A stretch of 64,000 bases of DNA from Halomonas sp. (GCF_017983445.1 NZ_JAGOBJ010000001.1:313632-377631), one strand, 5' to 3'. Counted from the first letter of the stretch, positions 48,171 through 57,604 are shown. Program-made: numbers and translations. Notes: generated from the letters alone by a model not told the origin.

Positions 48171-49079
48171 TCAATCTGCCAGGGCCGCTTTTTTGGCACT
48201 GCGAACCACCATCAACACGCCCGTCAGCGTAATCACCATACCCGCTATCCCCATTAAAGGAAGGCGCTCATCAAATAGCCACCAGGCTTGAAGAGCGGTC
48301 ACAGGAGGCACCAGGTAGAAAAGGCTGGCGACGCGCGATGCCTCGCCTTTCTTGATTAACGCCATGAGCAGCAAAATGGCCGCAATCGATAACACCAGCA
48401 CCAACCAGCCCAGCGTAATAATAAATGTGCTGCTCCACTCGATCTGTCGTGTTTCAAACATCATCGCGCCGCCACCCAGCAACACGCTCGCCCCCAGATA
48501 CTGAATAACCGTTCCTGAAAGTAACGGCATATGGGTGCAGTAACGTTTTTGATAAAGCGTTCCCAGCGAGATGCCAAGTAGAGCCGCAAATACGCACAGA
48601 AGCGCTTCGCCGCCAAATCCTGCAAACAGGGCGTTGCCTAGTTCAAGCTTGCTGCCCAGCACCAGGCAGATGCCAATCAACCCAAGTGCCAAGCCCAGCC
48701 ATTGGCGTTTGGATAGGTGCTCGCCCAACAAGGGGCCTGCACAGGCTGCCGTCAACAGCGGTTGCAGGCCAACAAGTAAAGCAGCGAGCCCCGCGGGCAT
48801 GCCTAGATAAATACCGTAAAACACACCGCCTAAATAAATGCCATGCACCAATATGCCTGACAGCGCGATATGGCACCATAACGCAAACGGCGATGGCCAT
48901 GGTATTCGCATGATGAGCACTAAGGGCACCAAAAGCAGCAGGGTGAGTGCAAAACGAATGGACAGAAAGCTGAACGGCTCGGCGTAGGGAAGGCCGAATT
49001 TGGCGCCGATAAACCCAGTGCTCCATAAAAGTACAAAAATTCCTGGCATCGCTGCTTGGCCTATTGAGGAGCCTTTCAT
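48171..49079 (-). CDS. EamA/DMT-family transporter
   Basis: The 302-residue protein has about ten hydrophobic helices arranged as two EamA repeats (about 12-140 and 155-290), the drug/metabolite transporter layout. Typical elements are VLLWSTGFIGAKFGLPYAEP at the N terminus and LFYLVPPVTALQAWWLFDE in the second repeat. The family exports amino acids or metabolites; the substrate is not evident. It is convergent with mtgA, one base from it. Confidence 0.9.
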   Translation of the reverse strand: MKGSSIGQAAMPGIFVLLWSTGFIGAKFGLPYAEPFSFLSIRFALTLLLLVPLVLIMRIPWPSPFALWCHIALSGILVHGIYLGGVFYGIYLGMPAGLAALLVGLQPLLTAACAGPLLGEHLSKRQWLGLALGLIGICLVLGSKLELGNALFAGFGGEALLCVFAALLGISLGTLYQKRYCTHMPLLSGTVIQYLGASVLLGGGAMMFETRQIEWSSTFIITLGWLVLVLSIAAILLLMALIKKGEASRVASLFYLVPPVTALQAWWLFDERLPLMGIAGMVITLTGVLMVVRSAKKAALAD

Positions 49080-49253
49080 TTTTTTATATTCCTGATTTTA
49101 TAGGATAATTTAAGATTTATCGGCAGCTTGCTCAGGTCGTAAAAAATGATGTTATGGAATTTTTTACATTCTTTTACTTAAAAAATTTGAACCTGTGCTG
49201 AATCATCGCGTCACACTTCACACATTCACAACGCGTCAATGAGGTTTCTTTCT

Positions 49254-49646
49254 ATGCAACGTTTAACTGCTTTGTTCTCAGCTGCCCTGCTTGCTACTGG
49301 TTTAATGGCATCTACTGCTAACGCCCAGCAAACGCAGGACCCGGCTCAAGATCCAATGGCCACCCAGCAAGCCGTACCGGCCCAGGATTTCTCTGACGAA
49401 CAGTTGCAGCAGTTTGCCGATGCTTCCCAAGAAATCGCCGTGATCTCGCAAGAGTTCACACAGCGTCTGCAGGAAGCAGAAGACGAAGCTGCACAACAGG
49501 AAGTTCGTGAAGAGGCTAACGACCGCATGATTCAAGTGGTTGAAGACAGCGGTCTCGATGTCGATACCTTCAATGCGATTGGTCAATCCATTCAGCAAGA
49601 TCCAGAAATGATGCAGCGTGTTCAAGAAATGGCAAGCGAGTCCTAA
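49254..49646 (+). CDS. Secreted DUF4168-family protein
   Basis: The 130-residue precursor has a signal peptide (MQRLTALFSAALLATGLM, cut near TANAQQ) followed by a Gln/Pro-rich stretch and an acidic helical domain (FSDEQLQQFADASQEIAVI onward) typical of DUF4168. The mature protein is rich in E, Q and D. Function of the family is unknown. The start at 49254 suits the signal peptide and a GAGG site; an in-frame ATG five codons earlier is possible. The AT-rich 174 bases upstream probably hold its promoter. Confidence 0.85.
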   Translation: MQRLTALFSAALLATGLMASTANAQQTQDPAQDPMATQQAVPAQDFSDEQLQQFADASQEIAVISQEFTQRLQEAEDEAAQQEVREEANDRMIQVVEDSGLDVDTFNAIGQSIQQDPEMMQRVQEMASES

Positions 49647-49775
49647 GTCAGTAGGCGCTAGGTTATCAAGCCCTGAGTCATCACAGGGTTGCTAGTCTTC
49701 GCCTTACGGTATTATCAGTCATCTTAGCGCTACTTAGTGACTGAAAGGTATTCTGCAGGCGAGGAATAACCGCTC

Positions 49776-49805
49776 AAAGCCCGGCACACTGTGTCGGGCT
49801 TTTTA
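49776..49805 (+). terminator. Terminator after the DUF4168 gene
   Basis: AAAGCCCGGCAC and GTGTCGGGCTTT form a stem with one G-T pair and a three-base loop, followed by TTTATTG. It lies about 130 bases after the DUF4168 stop and 80 bases before the next start. Confidence 0.75.
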
Positions 49806-49884
49806 TTGTCTGCAGGGTTTACCGTAGTGATTTAGCCATCCAAACTCTACGGACTTGCTTACCGAGTTCATCTTAGGAGATCGC

Positions 49885-51795
49885 ATGGACGTTGAGCTAC
49901 TCGAAATACGCCAGTTTATGGGCCAGTTTCCTCCCTTTGATGGGCTCTCTGACGAACTTCTCGATGCAATTGCTGAACGGGTAGAGGTCAGCTACTTTAA
50001 AACTGGCAGCGACATCTTGGTCGCCAATGACGCCATCAATGAGCTGTGCTTTATCAGAAGCGGTGCCGTTGAAGTTTATCGCCGCAAGGGAGAGCTTTAT
50101 AACCGGCTGGGAGAGGGCAATATTTTTGGCCACTTCAGCTTGCTACGTAATCATAAAGTACGCTTCCCCGCGCAGGCGATTGAAGACACGCTCATCTACT
50201 TTATTCCCAAGGATGTGTTTCAACGGCTGTGTGAAGAGGATGATGATTTTGCTGACTTTGTCGAGCTTGAGCGTCCTCGGCTTGAAACGGCCGCCGAGCA
50301 GCAAAAAAAATCCAACGACATGATCGTCACGCGAATCCGCAAGCTGGTGACCCGCTATCCGGTCATGGTCGAGGCGACTACCAGCCTGCAACAGGCGGCT
50401 CAGCAGGTCAGCGATGCCCAGGCATCTGCGGCGATTGTGATCAAACAGTATGCAGGTAATCCGCGTTATAGCTTTCAGGATAGCGAAGGCAAGACATGGC
50501 ATATGGTGGGGATTTTTACCGATAGCGATTTTCGCACACGTGTCGTAGCGGAAGGCCTATCTTCCCAAACGCCGATTGGCGATGTGGCGTCGCCACACCT
50601 GATTACCGTTCAGTCGGATGCCTCGGTATACGAAGCGATGCTTACCATGCTGCGCAATAATATCCACCACTTACCGGTGCTTTACCGTCAGCGGCCCGTT
50701 GGCGTTGTACATCTTTCCGATATTATTCGTTATGAAACGCATAGCGGCCTTTACCTGGTCAGCAATATTTTTAATCAATCCAGTGTTCAGGGACTTGCTC
50801 GCCTGGCGCCGGATGTCCGCGCATCGTTTGTCAGAATGGTACAGGAAGACGCTAATTCGCAAATGGTAGGCAGTGCGCTTTCAACGATAGGGCGCAGCTT
50901 TACCCGGCGCCTGCTAGAACTTGCCGAGGCAGAGCTTGGCACGCCGCCCGTGCCTTACTGCTTTATGGTCAATGGTTCAATGGCAAGAAACGAACAAAGT
51001 ATTGTCACCGACCAGGATAATGCACTGATTCTGTCAGATGACTTTGTACCTGAAGAGCATGATGCTTACTTTTATGCGCTCGCCAAGTTTGTAAGCGACG
51101 GGCTTGATGCCTGTGGCTATACCTACTGCAAGGGCGACATTATGGCCACCAATGCGCAGTGGCGTCAGCCGCTGAGTGTCTGGAAAGACTATTTTAAAGA
51201 CTGGATCTCCAACCCCACACCTAAAAAGCTGCTGCAAAGCTCGATCTTTTTTGATTTGGATAGCATTTATGGAGAGGATCATTTCGTCGAAACCCTACAG
51301 GATTTAATTGCCAGCCGCGCGGCGGAATCACCGCTGTTTTTGGCGGCGATGGCGCGTAATGCGCTGGGTCGTACCCCGCCGCTTGGATTTTTCCGCACCT
51401 TTGTGATGGAAAAAGATGGCAAACATAATAACTCGATTAACTTGAAGCGACGGGGCACTGCGCCAATGGTTGACTTGGTTCGCATTCATGCACTGGCCTG
51501 TGGCTCCAAAGCTCAAAATACTTTTCAGCGCTTGAATGACATCAACCATACACAGCTGTTGGCGACCGGGGTCAGCGATAAGCTGAGCTATGCGTTTGAG
51601 TTCTTATGCATGTCACGGTTACGTCATCAAATGATTGATCTTCAGGAAGATCGGGCACCCGATAATAATATCGAGCCTGAGAATGTGGAAGACAGCGAAC
51701 GGCATACGCTAAAAGATGCCTTTCAGGTGCTGAGCAACGCTCAGAAGTTTTTGAAGTTCCGTTACCCTATGCCCGCACAGCGGCAGAGAACGTAA
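49885..51795 (+). CDS. Crp-like/CBS/DUF294 nucleotidyltransferase-like regulatory protein
   Basis: The 636-residue cytoplasmic protein has a cyclic-nucleotide-binding domain (about 15-130), two CBS motifs (about 155-285), a DUF294 nucleotidyltransferase fold (about 310-450) and a DUF294 C-terminal helical domain. The nucleotidyltransferase site is intact in appearance: Gly364-Ser365 and Asp376-x-Asp378 in GSMARNEQSIVTDQDNA. This resembles the GlnD uridylyltransferase head joined to energy-sensing modules. TAGGAGATCGC precedes the ATG at 49885. A single base separates it from a DnaQ-type exonuclease gene. Target and nucleotide are unknown. Confidence 0.9.
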   Translation: MDVELLEIRQFMGQFPPFDGLSDELLDAIAERVEVSYFKTGSDILVANDAINELCFIRSGAVEVYRRKGELYNRLGEGNIFGHFSLLRNHKVRFPAQAIEDTLIYFIPKDVFQRLCEEDDDFADFVELERPRLETAAEQQKKSNDMIVTRIRKLVTRYPVMVEATTSLQQAAQQVSDAQASAAIVIKQYAGNPRYSFQDSEGKTWHMVGIFTDSDFRTRVVAEGLSSQTPIGDVASPHLITVQSDASVYEAMLTMLRNNIHHLPVLYRQRPVGVVHLSDIIRYETHSGLYLVSNIFNQSSVQGLARLAPDVRASFVRMVQEDANSQMVGSALSTIGRSFTRRLLELAEAELGTPPVPYCFMVNGSMARNEQSIVTDQDNALILSDDFVPEEHDAYFYALAKFVSDGLDACGYTYCKGDIMATNAQWRQPLSVWKDYFKDWISNPTPKKLLQSSIFFDLDSIYGEDHFVETLQDLIASRAAESPLFLAAMARNALGRTPPLGFFRTFVMEKDGKHNNSINLKRRGTAPMVDLVRIHALACGSKAQNTFQRLNDINHTQLLATGVSDKLSYAFEFLCMSRLRHQMIDLQEDRAPDNNIEPENVEDSERHTLKDAFQVLSNAQKFLKFRYPMPAQRQRT

Positions 51796-51796
51796 T

Positions 51797-52522
51797 ATGC
51801 AAGGTATTCGTCCACGTCAGAAAGTCACCCAAACCGATTGGGCGGGTTACATGGCGCAGCGCGCGGGTAGTGCAAAAGACCCTGATATCAAGCGATTTTT
51901 CGAAACACCCCTGCCTGCACCCGATACGCCCATCGCTGATGTGCCCATGGTGGCGCTCGATGTAGAAACCACCGGCCTAGATGAGCGTCGCCATGCGATT
52001 GTGAGTATTGGCGTGGTGCCGTTTACGCTTAAGCGTATAAAGCTTGCAGAGCGCCGTTACTGGGTCGTCAATCCGTCTCGTCCGCTGGCTGAGACCTCCA
52101 TCGCCTTTCATCATATTACGCACTCCGAAGTCGCTGAAGCGCCCGACCTGGATGTGGTTCTCAATGAATTGCTGGAAATGCTGGCAGGCCACCTGGTCGT
52201 CGTTCACTTTCGCAATATCGAACGCCCTTTTCTAGACGCCGCTATAAAAGCCCGGCGTGGGGAAGGGGTGATGTTTCCGATGATTGATACGATGTCTCTT
52301 GAAGCAAGAATGCACCGTCAAACGCTTTGGGCGCGATTTCGACGCTGGGTGGGGCGGCCGCCGGTTTCAATACGCTTGAATGCAAGCCGTGAGCGCTATG
52401 GTTTACCAAGCTATCAAGGGCATCATGCGTTGGTTGATGCGCTGGCAACGGCTGAGCTTCTGCAGGCGCAAATTGCGACCCACTACCGCCCGGACACACT
52501 ACTGCAGGATATCTGGTGTTAA
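51797..52522 (+). CDS. DnaQ-type 3'-5' exonuclease (DEDDh superfamily)
   Basis: The 241-residue protein has exonuclease motif I (VALDVETTGLDERRHAIVS, Asp55 and Glu57) and motif III (GHHALVDALATAE, His209 and Asp214). Motif II reads HFRNIERPFL (137-146) with Glu142 where DnaQ enzymes usually have Asp. An N-terminal extension of about 45 residues precedes the fold. It is one base after the Crp-like/CBS/nucleotidyltransferase gene, a pairing seen in other proteobacteria. It is not the replicative epsilon subunit judging from the extension and pairing. Confidence 0.88.
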   Translation: MQGIRPRQKVTQTDWAGYMAQRAGSAKDPDIKRFFETPLPAPDTPIADVPMVALDVETTGLDERRHAIVSIGVVPFTLKRIKLAERRYWVVNPSRPLAETSIAFHHITHSEVAEAPDLDVVLNELLEMLAGHLVVVHFRNIERPFLDAAIKARRGEGVMFPMIDTMSLEARMHRQTLWARFRRWVGRPPVSIRLNASRERYGLPSYQGHHALVDALATAELLQAQIATHYRPDTLLQDIWC

Positions 52523-52536
52523 TACCTAACCCATGC

Positions 52537-52566
52537 AAAACGGGCAGCCGAAAGGCTGCCCGTTTC
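52537..52566. terminator. Bidirectional terminator between the exonuclease and BCCT genes
   Basis: CGGGCAGCC and GGCTGCCCG form a perfect nine-base-pair stem with a GAAA tetraloop, flanked by AAAA and TTTCTTT. It serves the convergent genes on both sides. Confidence 0.9.
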
Positions 52567-52584
52567 TTTATGCATGTAGCTTGG

Positions 52585-54225
52585 TTACACCGCTTTGGGT
52601 TCACTCATCAACCCTTTGATGATCGCGTAGCACGCCACCAGCAAGATAATAGTGAACGGGAAACCGGTGGAAACCGCCATGGTTTGCAAGGCCGTCAGTC
52701 CACCACCCAGCAGTAGCGCAATGGCGATGGCGCCTTCAATAATTGCCCAGAACACGCGCTGTGGCGTCGGAGCATCTACTTTACCGCCCGCAGTGATTGA
52801 ATCAATCACCAGAGAACCTGAGTCGGAGGAGGTCACAAAGAACACAATTACCAGCACAATAGCGAGAAACGAGGTGATTTGTGACAGCGGTAATTGCTCC
52901 AGCATGAGGAATAGCTGTAAGTCGACGCCTGCATCGCGTACAGCGCTAATACCCTGGCTCACGTATTGATCGATTGCCGTGCCGCCAAAGGTGGTCATCC
53001 AGAGTACTGATACCATTGACGGTATAATTAGGACGGAAATCAAAAACTCTCGAACCGTGCGGCCACGTGATACGCGGGCGATAAACATGCCGACGTAAGG
53101 CGACCAGGAGATCCACCAGGCCCAGTAGAAGGCAGTCCAGCCTTGGCTGAAGTTAGCATCTTCGCGACCAAACGGGTTTGAAAGCGCCGTGAAATTGGCC
53201 GCATAGCTCCACAGGTTTTCAAAGAAACCCGTCGCAATGAACAGGGTCGGGCCAACGGCAATCACGAAGAACAGCAGCAGCGCCGCCATGGCGATGTTGA
53301 TCTTGGAGAGCAACTGCACACCCTTATCGACGCCGGCAACGATCGAAGCGATAGCCACTAACGTAATACCGACAATCAACAGGATCATCGTGATGTCGCC
53401 TTCGGGCGCGCCAAACAGATAGGTTAGACCCGCAGCCGCCTGGCTAGCGCCTAGCCCCAATGAAGTAGCCAAACCAAATAGCGAAGCAAATACCGCCAGA
53501 ATATCAATTACGTGGCCTGGCCACCCCCAGACACGCTCGCCCAGAATAGGGTAGAACACCGAACGCATGGAAAGCGGTAAACCCTTGTTGAACGAGAACA
53601 GGGCCAGCGAAAGCGCCACGATTGCATAAATCGCCCAAGGGTGGAGGCCCCAGTGGTAAATAGTTGCTGCCATGGCAAGTGAAGTAGCGGCCGCTGCATC
53701 ACCCTCTGCACCGCCTAGTGGAGCCCAGGCACCGCCTTCAAGCGAGGTTCCAAAGTGGGTGAGCGGCTCATTTACGCCGAAGAACATCAAGCCAATGCCC
53801 ATGCCCGCGGCAAACAGCATCGAGAACCAACCCATATAGGTATAATCGGGTTTGGCGTCAGCTCCCCCAAGACGTATCTTGCCCAGTGGTGAGAAAATCA
53901 GACCAATACATAAAATGACGAATATGTTGGCAGCAGCAATAAAGAACCAGGATAGATTGCCGGTCAAAAAGCTGAAGATGGCGTCATATATCGGCGCGAT
54001 AGTGTCTTGAAGCGCCAGCGTCAACACTACAAATATCAGTACAACCACTGCAGAAATACTGAATACCTTGCCATGTAGGTCAAGGTCAAAACCCATTTTA
54101 TTGGTCGTAATATTGTCTTGACCGATAACGTAATCGGTATCGATCAGGTTCGCTGCCCCTTCAGGAGCAGGAATGCCCTCTGAGCCCGGTTCATCCGGGG
54201 AATGATTAGGTTCTTGCTTATCCAC
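52585..54225 (-). CDS. BCCT-family betaine/choline/carnitine transporter
   Basis: The 546-residue, twelve-helix carrier takes up quaternary-ammonium osmoprotectants with sodium or protons. The family signature is visible around YWAWWISWSPYVGMFIARVS, and the aromatic substrate box follows the family. A hydrophilic N-terminal tail of about 60 residues precedes the first helix. GTG at 54225 is preferred because GGAG lies upstream; a GTG ten codons earlier lacks a site. It sits next to proVWX, all leftward, making an osmoprotectant uptake block. Specificity (betaine, choline or ectoine) is unresolved. Confidence 0.92.
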   Translation of the reverse strand: MDKQEPNHSPDEPGSEGIPAPEGAANLIDTDYVIGQDNITTNKMGFDLDLHGKVFSISAVVVLIFVVLTLALQDTIAPIYDAIFSFLTGNLSWFFIAAANIFVILCIGLIFSPLGKIRLGGADAKPDYTYMGWFSMLFAAGMGIGLMFFGVNEPLTHFGTSLEGGAWAPLGGAEGDAAAATSLAMAATIYHWGLHPWAIYAIVALSLALFSFNKGLPLSMRSVFYPILGERVWGWPGHVIDILAVFASLFGLATSLGLGASQAAAGLTYLFGAPEGDITMILLIVGITLVAIASIVAGVDKGVQLLSKINIAMAALLLFFVIAVGPTLFIATGFFENLWSYAANFTALSNPFGREDANFSQGWTAFYWAWWISWSPYVGMFIARVSRGRTVREFLISVLIIPSMVSVLWMTTFGGTAIDQYVSQGISAVRDAGVDLQLFLMLEQLPLSQITSFLAIVLVIVFFVTSSDSGSLVIDSITAGGKVDAPTPQRVFWAIIEGAIAIALLLGGGLTALQTMAVSTGFPFTIILLVACYAIIKGLMSEPKAV

Positions 54226-54353
54226 GAGTGCCTCTCCGTTTCGATTAGAAAACACGCGCGTATGCGTCGTGTAGCTTTTGATTAACTATATATTAACAAA
54301 CGTTGTATTGCTGTTTTATTAGGATTATTTTTTGTAGAACTTTTAAAAAAAAC

Positions 54354-54386
54354 GTGCCGGTCACAGCATTTACTGTGACCGGCACA
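54354..54386 (-). terminator. Terminator after the proVWX operon
   Basis: GTGCCGGTCACAG and CTGTGACCGGCAC form a perfect thirteen-base-pair stem around CATTTA. On the leftward strand it is followed by GTTTTTTTTAA, a strong intrinsic terminator 15 bases after the proX stop. Confidence 0.9.
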
Positions 54387-54400
54387 TGGTAGAAAAGCGC

Positions 54401-55273
54401 TTAGCTATTCAGCCACTGCTCTACAACTTCCTGATTATCTTCTACCCATTGCTTGGCGTTTTCATACGGATCATTGCCATCTTCCTGATTCATAAGCATG
54501 ATTTCGCCCATTTGTTCAGGCGTCCATTCAAAGGCCTCAAGAATCGCGTAAGCTTCCGGCATATCGTCTTCTAGGCCATTGCGCACAACAGTGTGGATCT
54601 GCTCTGCACCGCCAAACACGTTTTCGGGGTCTTCGAGGTACTTAAGGTCCCAGCGTGCGAACATCCAGTGCGGCGTCCAACTGGTGATCACGATATCTTC
54701 TTCGTTATTAATAGCATTACTAAGTGCAGCTACCATGGTCGCGTCACTGCCGCTACGTAAACGAAGATCAAGATCATAGGTATCCACGACTTCTTCGGTC
54801 AGCCCCATCAGGCCTGCACCGGGGTCGATACCGATAATCTCGTTATTGAATATATCTGCATTGTCATTCAGCCCAGCGATCGAATCGACCTCTGTATAGG
54901 AAGGAACGACAAGGCCAAGTTTTGTACCGTCAAGATTGGGACCTAAATCCTCAACCTTATCGCCAATGCGTTCCATGTATTCAGCATGAGTCGTGGGTAG
55001 CCAAGCTGCCACAATGGCATCGGCATCGCCGGTGGAAAGTGCCTGGAACATGGCCGCCGCTGAGAGTGAGGTCATTTCGACGTTATAACCTGCCTGTTCA
55101 AGCACGGCGGCTATTACATTAGTAGAGGCTACCTCTGACGACCACTCGACATAGGCCAGGTTAATTGTTTCCTGATCTTGCGCCTGAGCCGCGCCACCGA
55201 TTGCCACACCAGTGCCGACAATCAGCATTGCTGAGGCTAGGCGAATACGACGATTCAACATTGAGGTTTTCAT
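54401..55273 (-). CDS. proX: Glycine betaine/proline betaine ABC transporter substrate-binding protein
   Basis: The 290-residue precursor has a signal peptide (cut near AQAQ, residue 32) and an OpuAC domain. Segments such as NLAYVEWSSEVASTNVIAAV and AAWLPTTHAEYMER are typical of periplasmic quaternary-amine binders; the conserved tryptophans here would form the aromatic cage. It is the third gene of proV-proW-proX, 134 bases after proW. It is more acidic than non-halophile homologues, as expected for a protein exposed to salt. Confidence 0.93.
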   Translation of the reverse strand: MKTSMLNRRIRLASAMLIVGTGVAIGGAAQAQDQETINLAYVEWSSEVASTNVIAAVLEQAGYNVEMTSLSAAAMFQALSTGDADAIVAAWLPTTHAEYMERIGDKVEDLGPNLDGTKLGLVVPSYTEVDSIAGLNDNADIFNNEIIGIDPGAGLMGLTEEVVDTYDLDLRLRSGSDATMVAALSNAINNEEDIVITSWTPHWMFARWDLKYLEDPENVFGGAEQIHTVVRNGLEDDMPEAYAILEAFEWTPEQMGEIMLMNQEDGNDPYENAKQWVEDNQEVVEQWLNS

Positions 55274-55407
55274 TCACTTGCTCCCTTTTATAGTAAGTGC
55301 CTTTGCAAAAGGCGGTTTCAGCTTGGTCGTGAAAATCTAGCCAATCAAGTTGTCTGCGTTAACACACCTTTCAGCCAGTCTTCATCGCGTACTATGGGCT
55401 GTCTAGG

Positions 55408-56238
55408 TTACTTAGAAGATCTGCGTAGTGACTGAGTTAAACGATCCAGCAGCATGGCCAGAATAACGACGGCAATACCTGCTTCAAAACCGTCGCCTGG
55501 GCGCAGTCGCTGAATGGCGCGCCATACTTCGCTACCCAGGCCATCTGCCCCGATCATCGCCGCAATAACCACCATGGAAAGCGCAAGCATAATCGTCTGA
55601 TTAATACCCGCCATTACAGTGGGTAGTGAGAGCGGCAGCTGCACCTTGAAGAGCTTTTGGCTGCGGGTAGCGCCATACGCATCGGCGGCTTCAATAAGCT
55701 CGACTGGTACCTGGCGAATTCCCAGAGTCGTAAAGCGGATTGCCGGCGGCATGGAAAATATGACCGTAGCAAAAATAGCCGAGACAGAGCCGATACCGAA
55801 AAAGGGAATAGCCGGTATCAGATAAACGAACGCAGGCATCGTCTGCATAAAATCAAGCAGCGGCATGATCACCCGATAAAGCCGCTCTGACAGGGCCGCC
55901 GCAATACCGACAGGAAGCGCTATGACGACGGCCACAAGCGTTGCAATCACCACCAGCGTCAGGGTTTCAATCATCGGGTTCCAGAGACCCAGATTCCAGA
56001 TCAGTGCAAGGCCAGCAGCGCCGCCAATGGCTAAACGAGGGCCCGCGAGCTTCCAGCAAATCAGAGCAATAATCGCCAGTAGCGACCACTCGGGCAGCCA
56101 CATCAACCCGTCATTAAGAGTGTTGATGCCGGTTTGTGTAAAGCGTGAAATACCGCGGGTAACCACGGAGTATTCGCTTGTCAGCCAGGTCAGGCCGCCT
56201 TCAATCCAACTGCCCAGTGGGATACGAGGAATGTCCAT
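55408..56238 (-). CDS. proW: Glycine betaine/proline betaine ABC transporter permease
   Basis: The 276-residue inner-membrane protein has about six helices and the binding-protein-dependent permease motif EAADAYGATRSQKLFKVQLP that contacts the ATPase. An N-terminal periplasm-facing stretch (residues 1-45) precedes the helices. Its ATG shares a base with the proV stop (TAATG), so translation is coupled. It works with ProV and ProX for osmoprotectant import. Confidence 0.93.
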   Translation of the reverse strand: MDIPRIPLGSWIEGGLTWLTSEYSVVTRGISRFTQTGINTLNDGLMWLPEWSLLAIIALICWKLAGPRLAIGGAAGLALIWNLGLWNPMIETLTLVVIATLVAVVIALPVGIAAALSERLYRVIMPLLDFMQTMPAFVYLIPAIPFFGIGSVSAIFATVIFSMPPAIRFTTLGIRQVPVELIEAADAYGATRSQKLFKVQLPLSLPTVMAGINQTIMLALSMVVIAAMIGADGLGSEVWRAIQRLRPGDGFEAGIAVVILAMLLDRLTQSLRRSSK

Positions 56239-57440
56239 TACTGCTCTCCTGCTCTTGCCAATTCATCCAATACCGCCCCTTTCACCACAACACCCAGCAG
56301 GCGTTGTTCTTCATCTACCACAGCGATCGGGAAGCTTTTTTCATTAAACATGGCAAAAAGGTTCTGAAGCGGCTCCTCGGGGGAGACTTTGCGAAAGTCC
56401 TGAGTCAGGTGGCCTGTAACTATCTCAGCCCCTTCCTGAATCGCGGTATTGGCGGCGTCGGCTTCAAGCAAACCAAGCAGACGACGGTCTCGATCAGTGA
56501 CATAAATAGAGTCGATAGCATGTTCGCGCATGCGGTGTAGCGCTGTGCGCGGGCCATCGCTTTCGCGTGCGGTGGTGCGCAGTGGGCGCATGGCGCTTGC
56601 TGCCGTTAAAATCCGCGCACGGTCGACCCCTTCAATAAAGCGGCGCACATAGTCGTTGGCGGGTTGGGTGAGGATTTCTTCAGGGGTGCCGATCTGCACC
56701 ACTTCGCCATCTTTAAGTAGTACGATCCGGTCGCCAATATTGAGCGCTTCATCCAGGTCGTGGGTGATAAACACCGTTGTTTTCTGCATCTTGGTCTGAA
56801 GCTGCAAAAGCTCTTGTTGCATATCCTTGCGGATCAATGGATCAAGAGCCGAAAATGCCTCATCCATCAACAGTACGCTGGCATCGTTGGCGAGTGCACG
56901 CGCCAAGCCGACGCGCTGCTGCATACCGCCCGATAACTGGTTAGGATAGGCGTCTTCCCAGCCCTCCAGGCCCACTTGCTTAAGCGCGGTATGAGCGATC
57001 TTATGACGTTCAGCCTTATCGACACCACGGATTTCCAACCCAAACTCAGCATTCTGGTGAACGGTGCGATGGGGAAAAAGCGCGAAATTCTGAAAGACCA
57101 TGGAAAAATGACGGCGACGGCATTCTAGTAAGGCCTTTTCTCCCAAAGAGGGAATATTCTCGCCATCAATGATTATCTCGCCTTCCGTTGTATCAATCAG
57201 GCGGTTAAGACAGCGAATCAGCGTCGACTTGCCAGAGCCTGACAGGCCCATGATAACGAGTAGCTCACCTTCATAAACATCAAAAGATATATTGGAGAGG
57301 CCTAATGTCTGGCCTGTTTTTTCCAGAATGTCAGGGCGTTTAAGGCCTTGATCGCGTAGTTCCAAAGCTCTTTTCGGTTGCTTACCAAATACTTTGCTTA
57401 AGCCGCGTACTTTAATTTTGACAGGACGTTGCTCATCCAT
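56238..57440 (-). CDS. proV: Glycine betaine/proline betaine ABC transporter ATP-binding protein
   Basis: The 400-residue ATPase has Walker A GLSGSGKST, signature LSGGMQQRVGLARAL, Walker B VLLMDEAFSALDP and two C-terminal CBS repeats (about 285-395), the domain that senses ionic strength in OpuA-type systems. Start at 57440 matches the family (MDEQRPVKIKVRGLSKVFG); the longer frame runs into the leader. A strong promoter lies about 130 bases upstream. It heads the proVWX operon. Confidence 0.95.
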   Translation of the reverse strand: MDEQRPVKIKVRGLSKVFGKQPKRALELRDQGLKRPDILEKTGQTLGLSNISFDVYEGELLVIMGLSGSGKSTLIRCLNRLIDTTEGEIIIDGENIPSLGEKALLECRRRHFSMVFQNFALFPHRTVHQNAEFGLEIRGVDKAERHKIAHTALKQVGLEGWEDAYPNQLSGGMQQRVGLARALANDASVLLMDEAFSALDPLIRKDMQQELLQLQTKMQKTTVFITHDLDEALNIGDRIVLLKDGEVVQIGTPEEILTQPANDYVRRFIEGVDRARILTAASAMRPLRTTARESDGPRTALHRMREHAIDSIYVTDRDRRLLGLLEADAANTAIQEGAEIVTGHLTQDFRKVSPEEPLQNLFAMFNEKSFPIAVVDEEQRLLGVVVKGAVLDELARAGEQ

Positions 57441-57575
57441 CGTGATCCCTTTTATTTGTGTGAGGTACTGTGTCTCAATGCTCTGTTTAAATGCCGCTTT
57501 TTCCTCACAAAAAAGCAGCCACACAAAGCAGCTATAAGAAAAAAAGAGAATATGTTTAGTTATTTATTAAAAATT

Positions 57576-57604
57576 ATTATACATAAATGGAGTGATTGTG
57601 TCAC
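57576..57604 (-). promoter_or_regulatory. Sigma-70 promoter for proVWX
   Basis: Reading leftward, GTGACA (57604-57599) and a perfect TATAAT (57581-57576) are separated by exactly 17 bases. This gives a leader of about 130 bases before proV. The -35 matches TTGACA at five of six positions. Confidence 0.7.
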
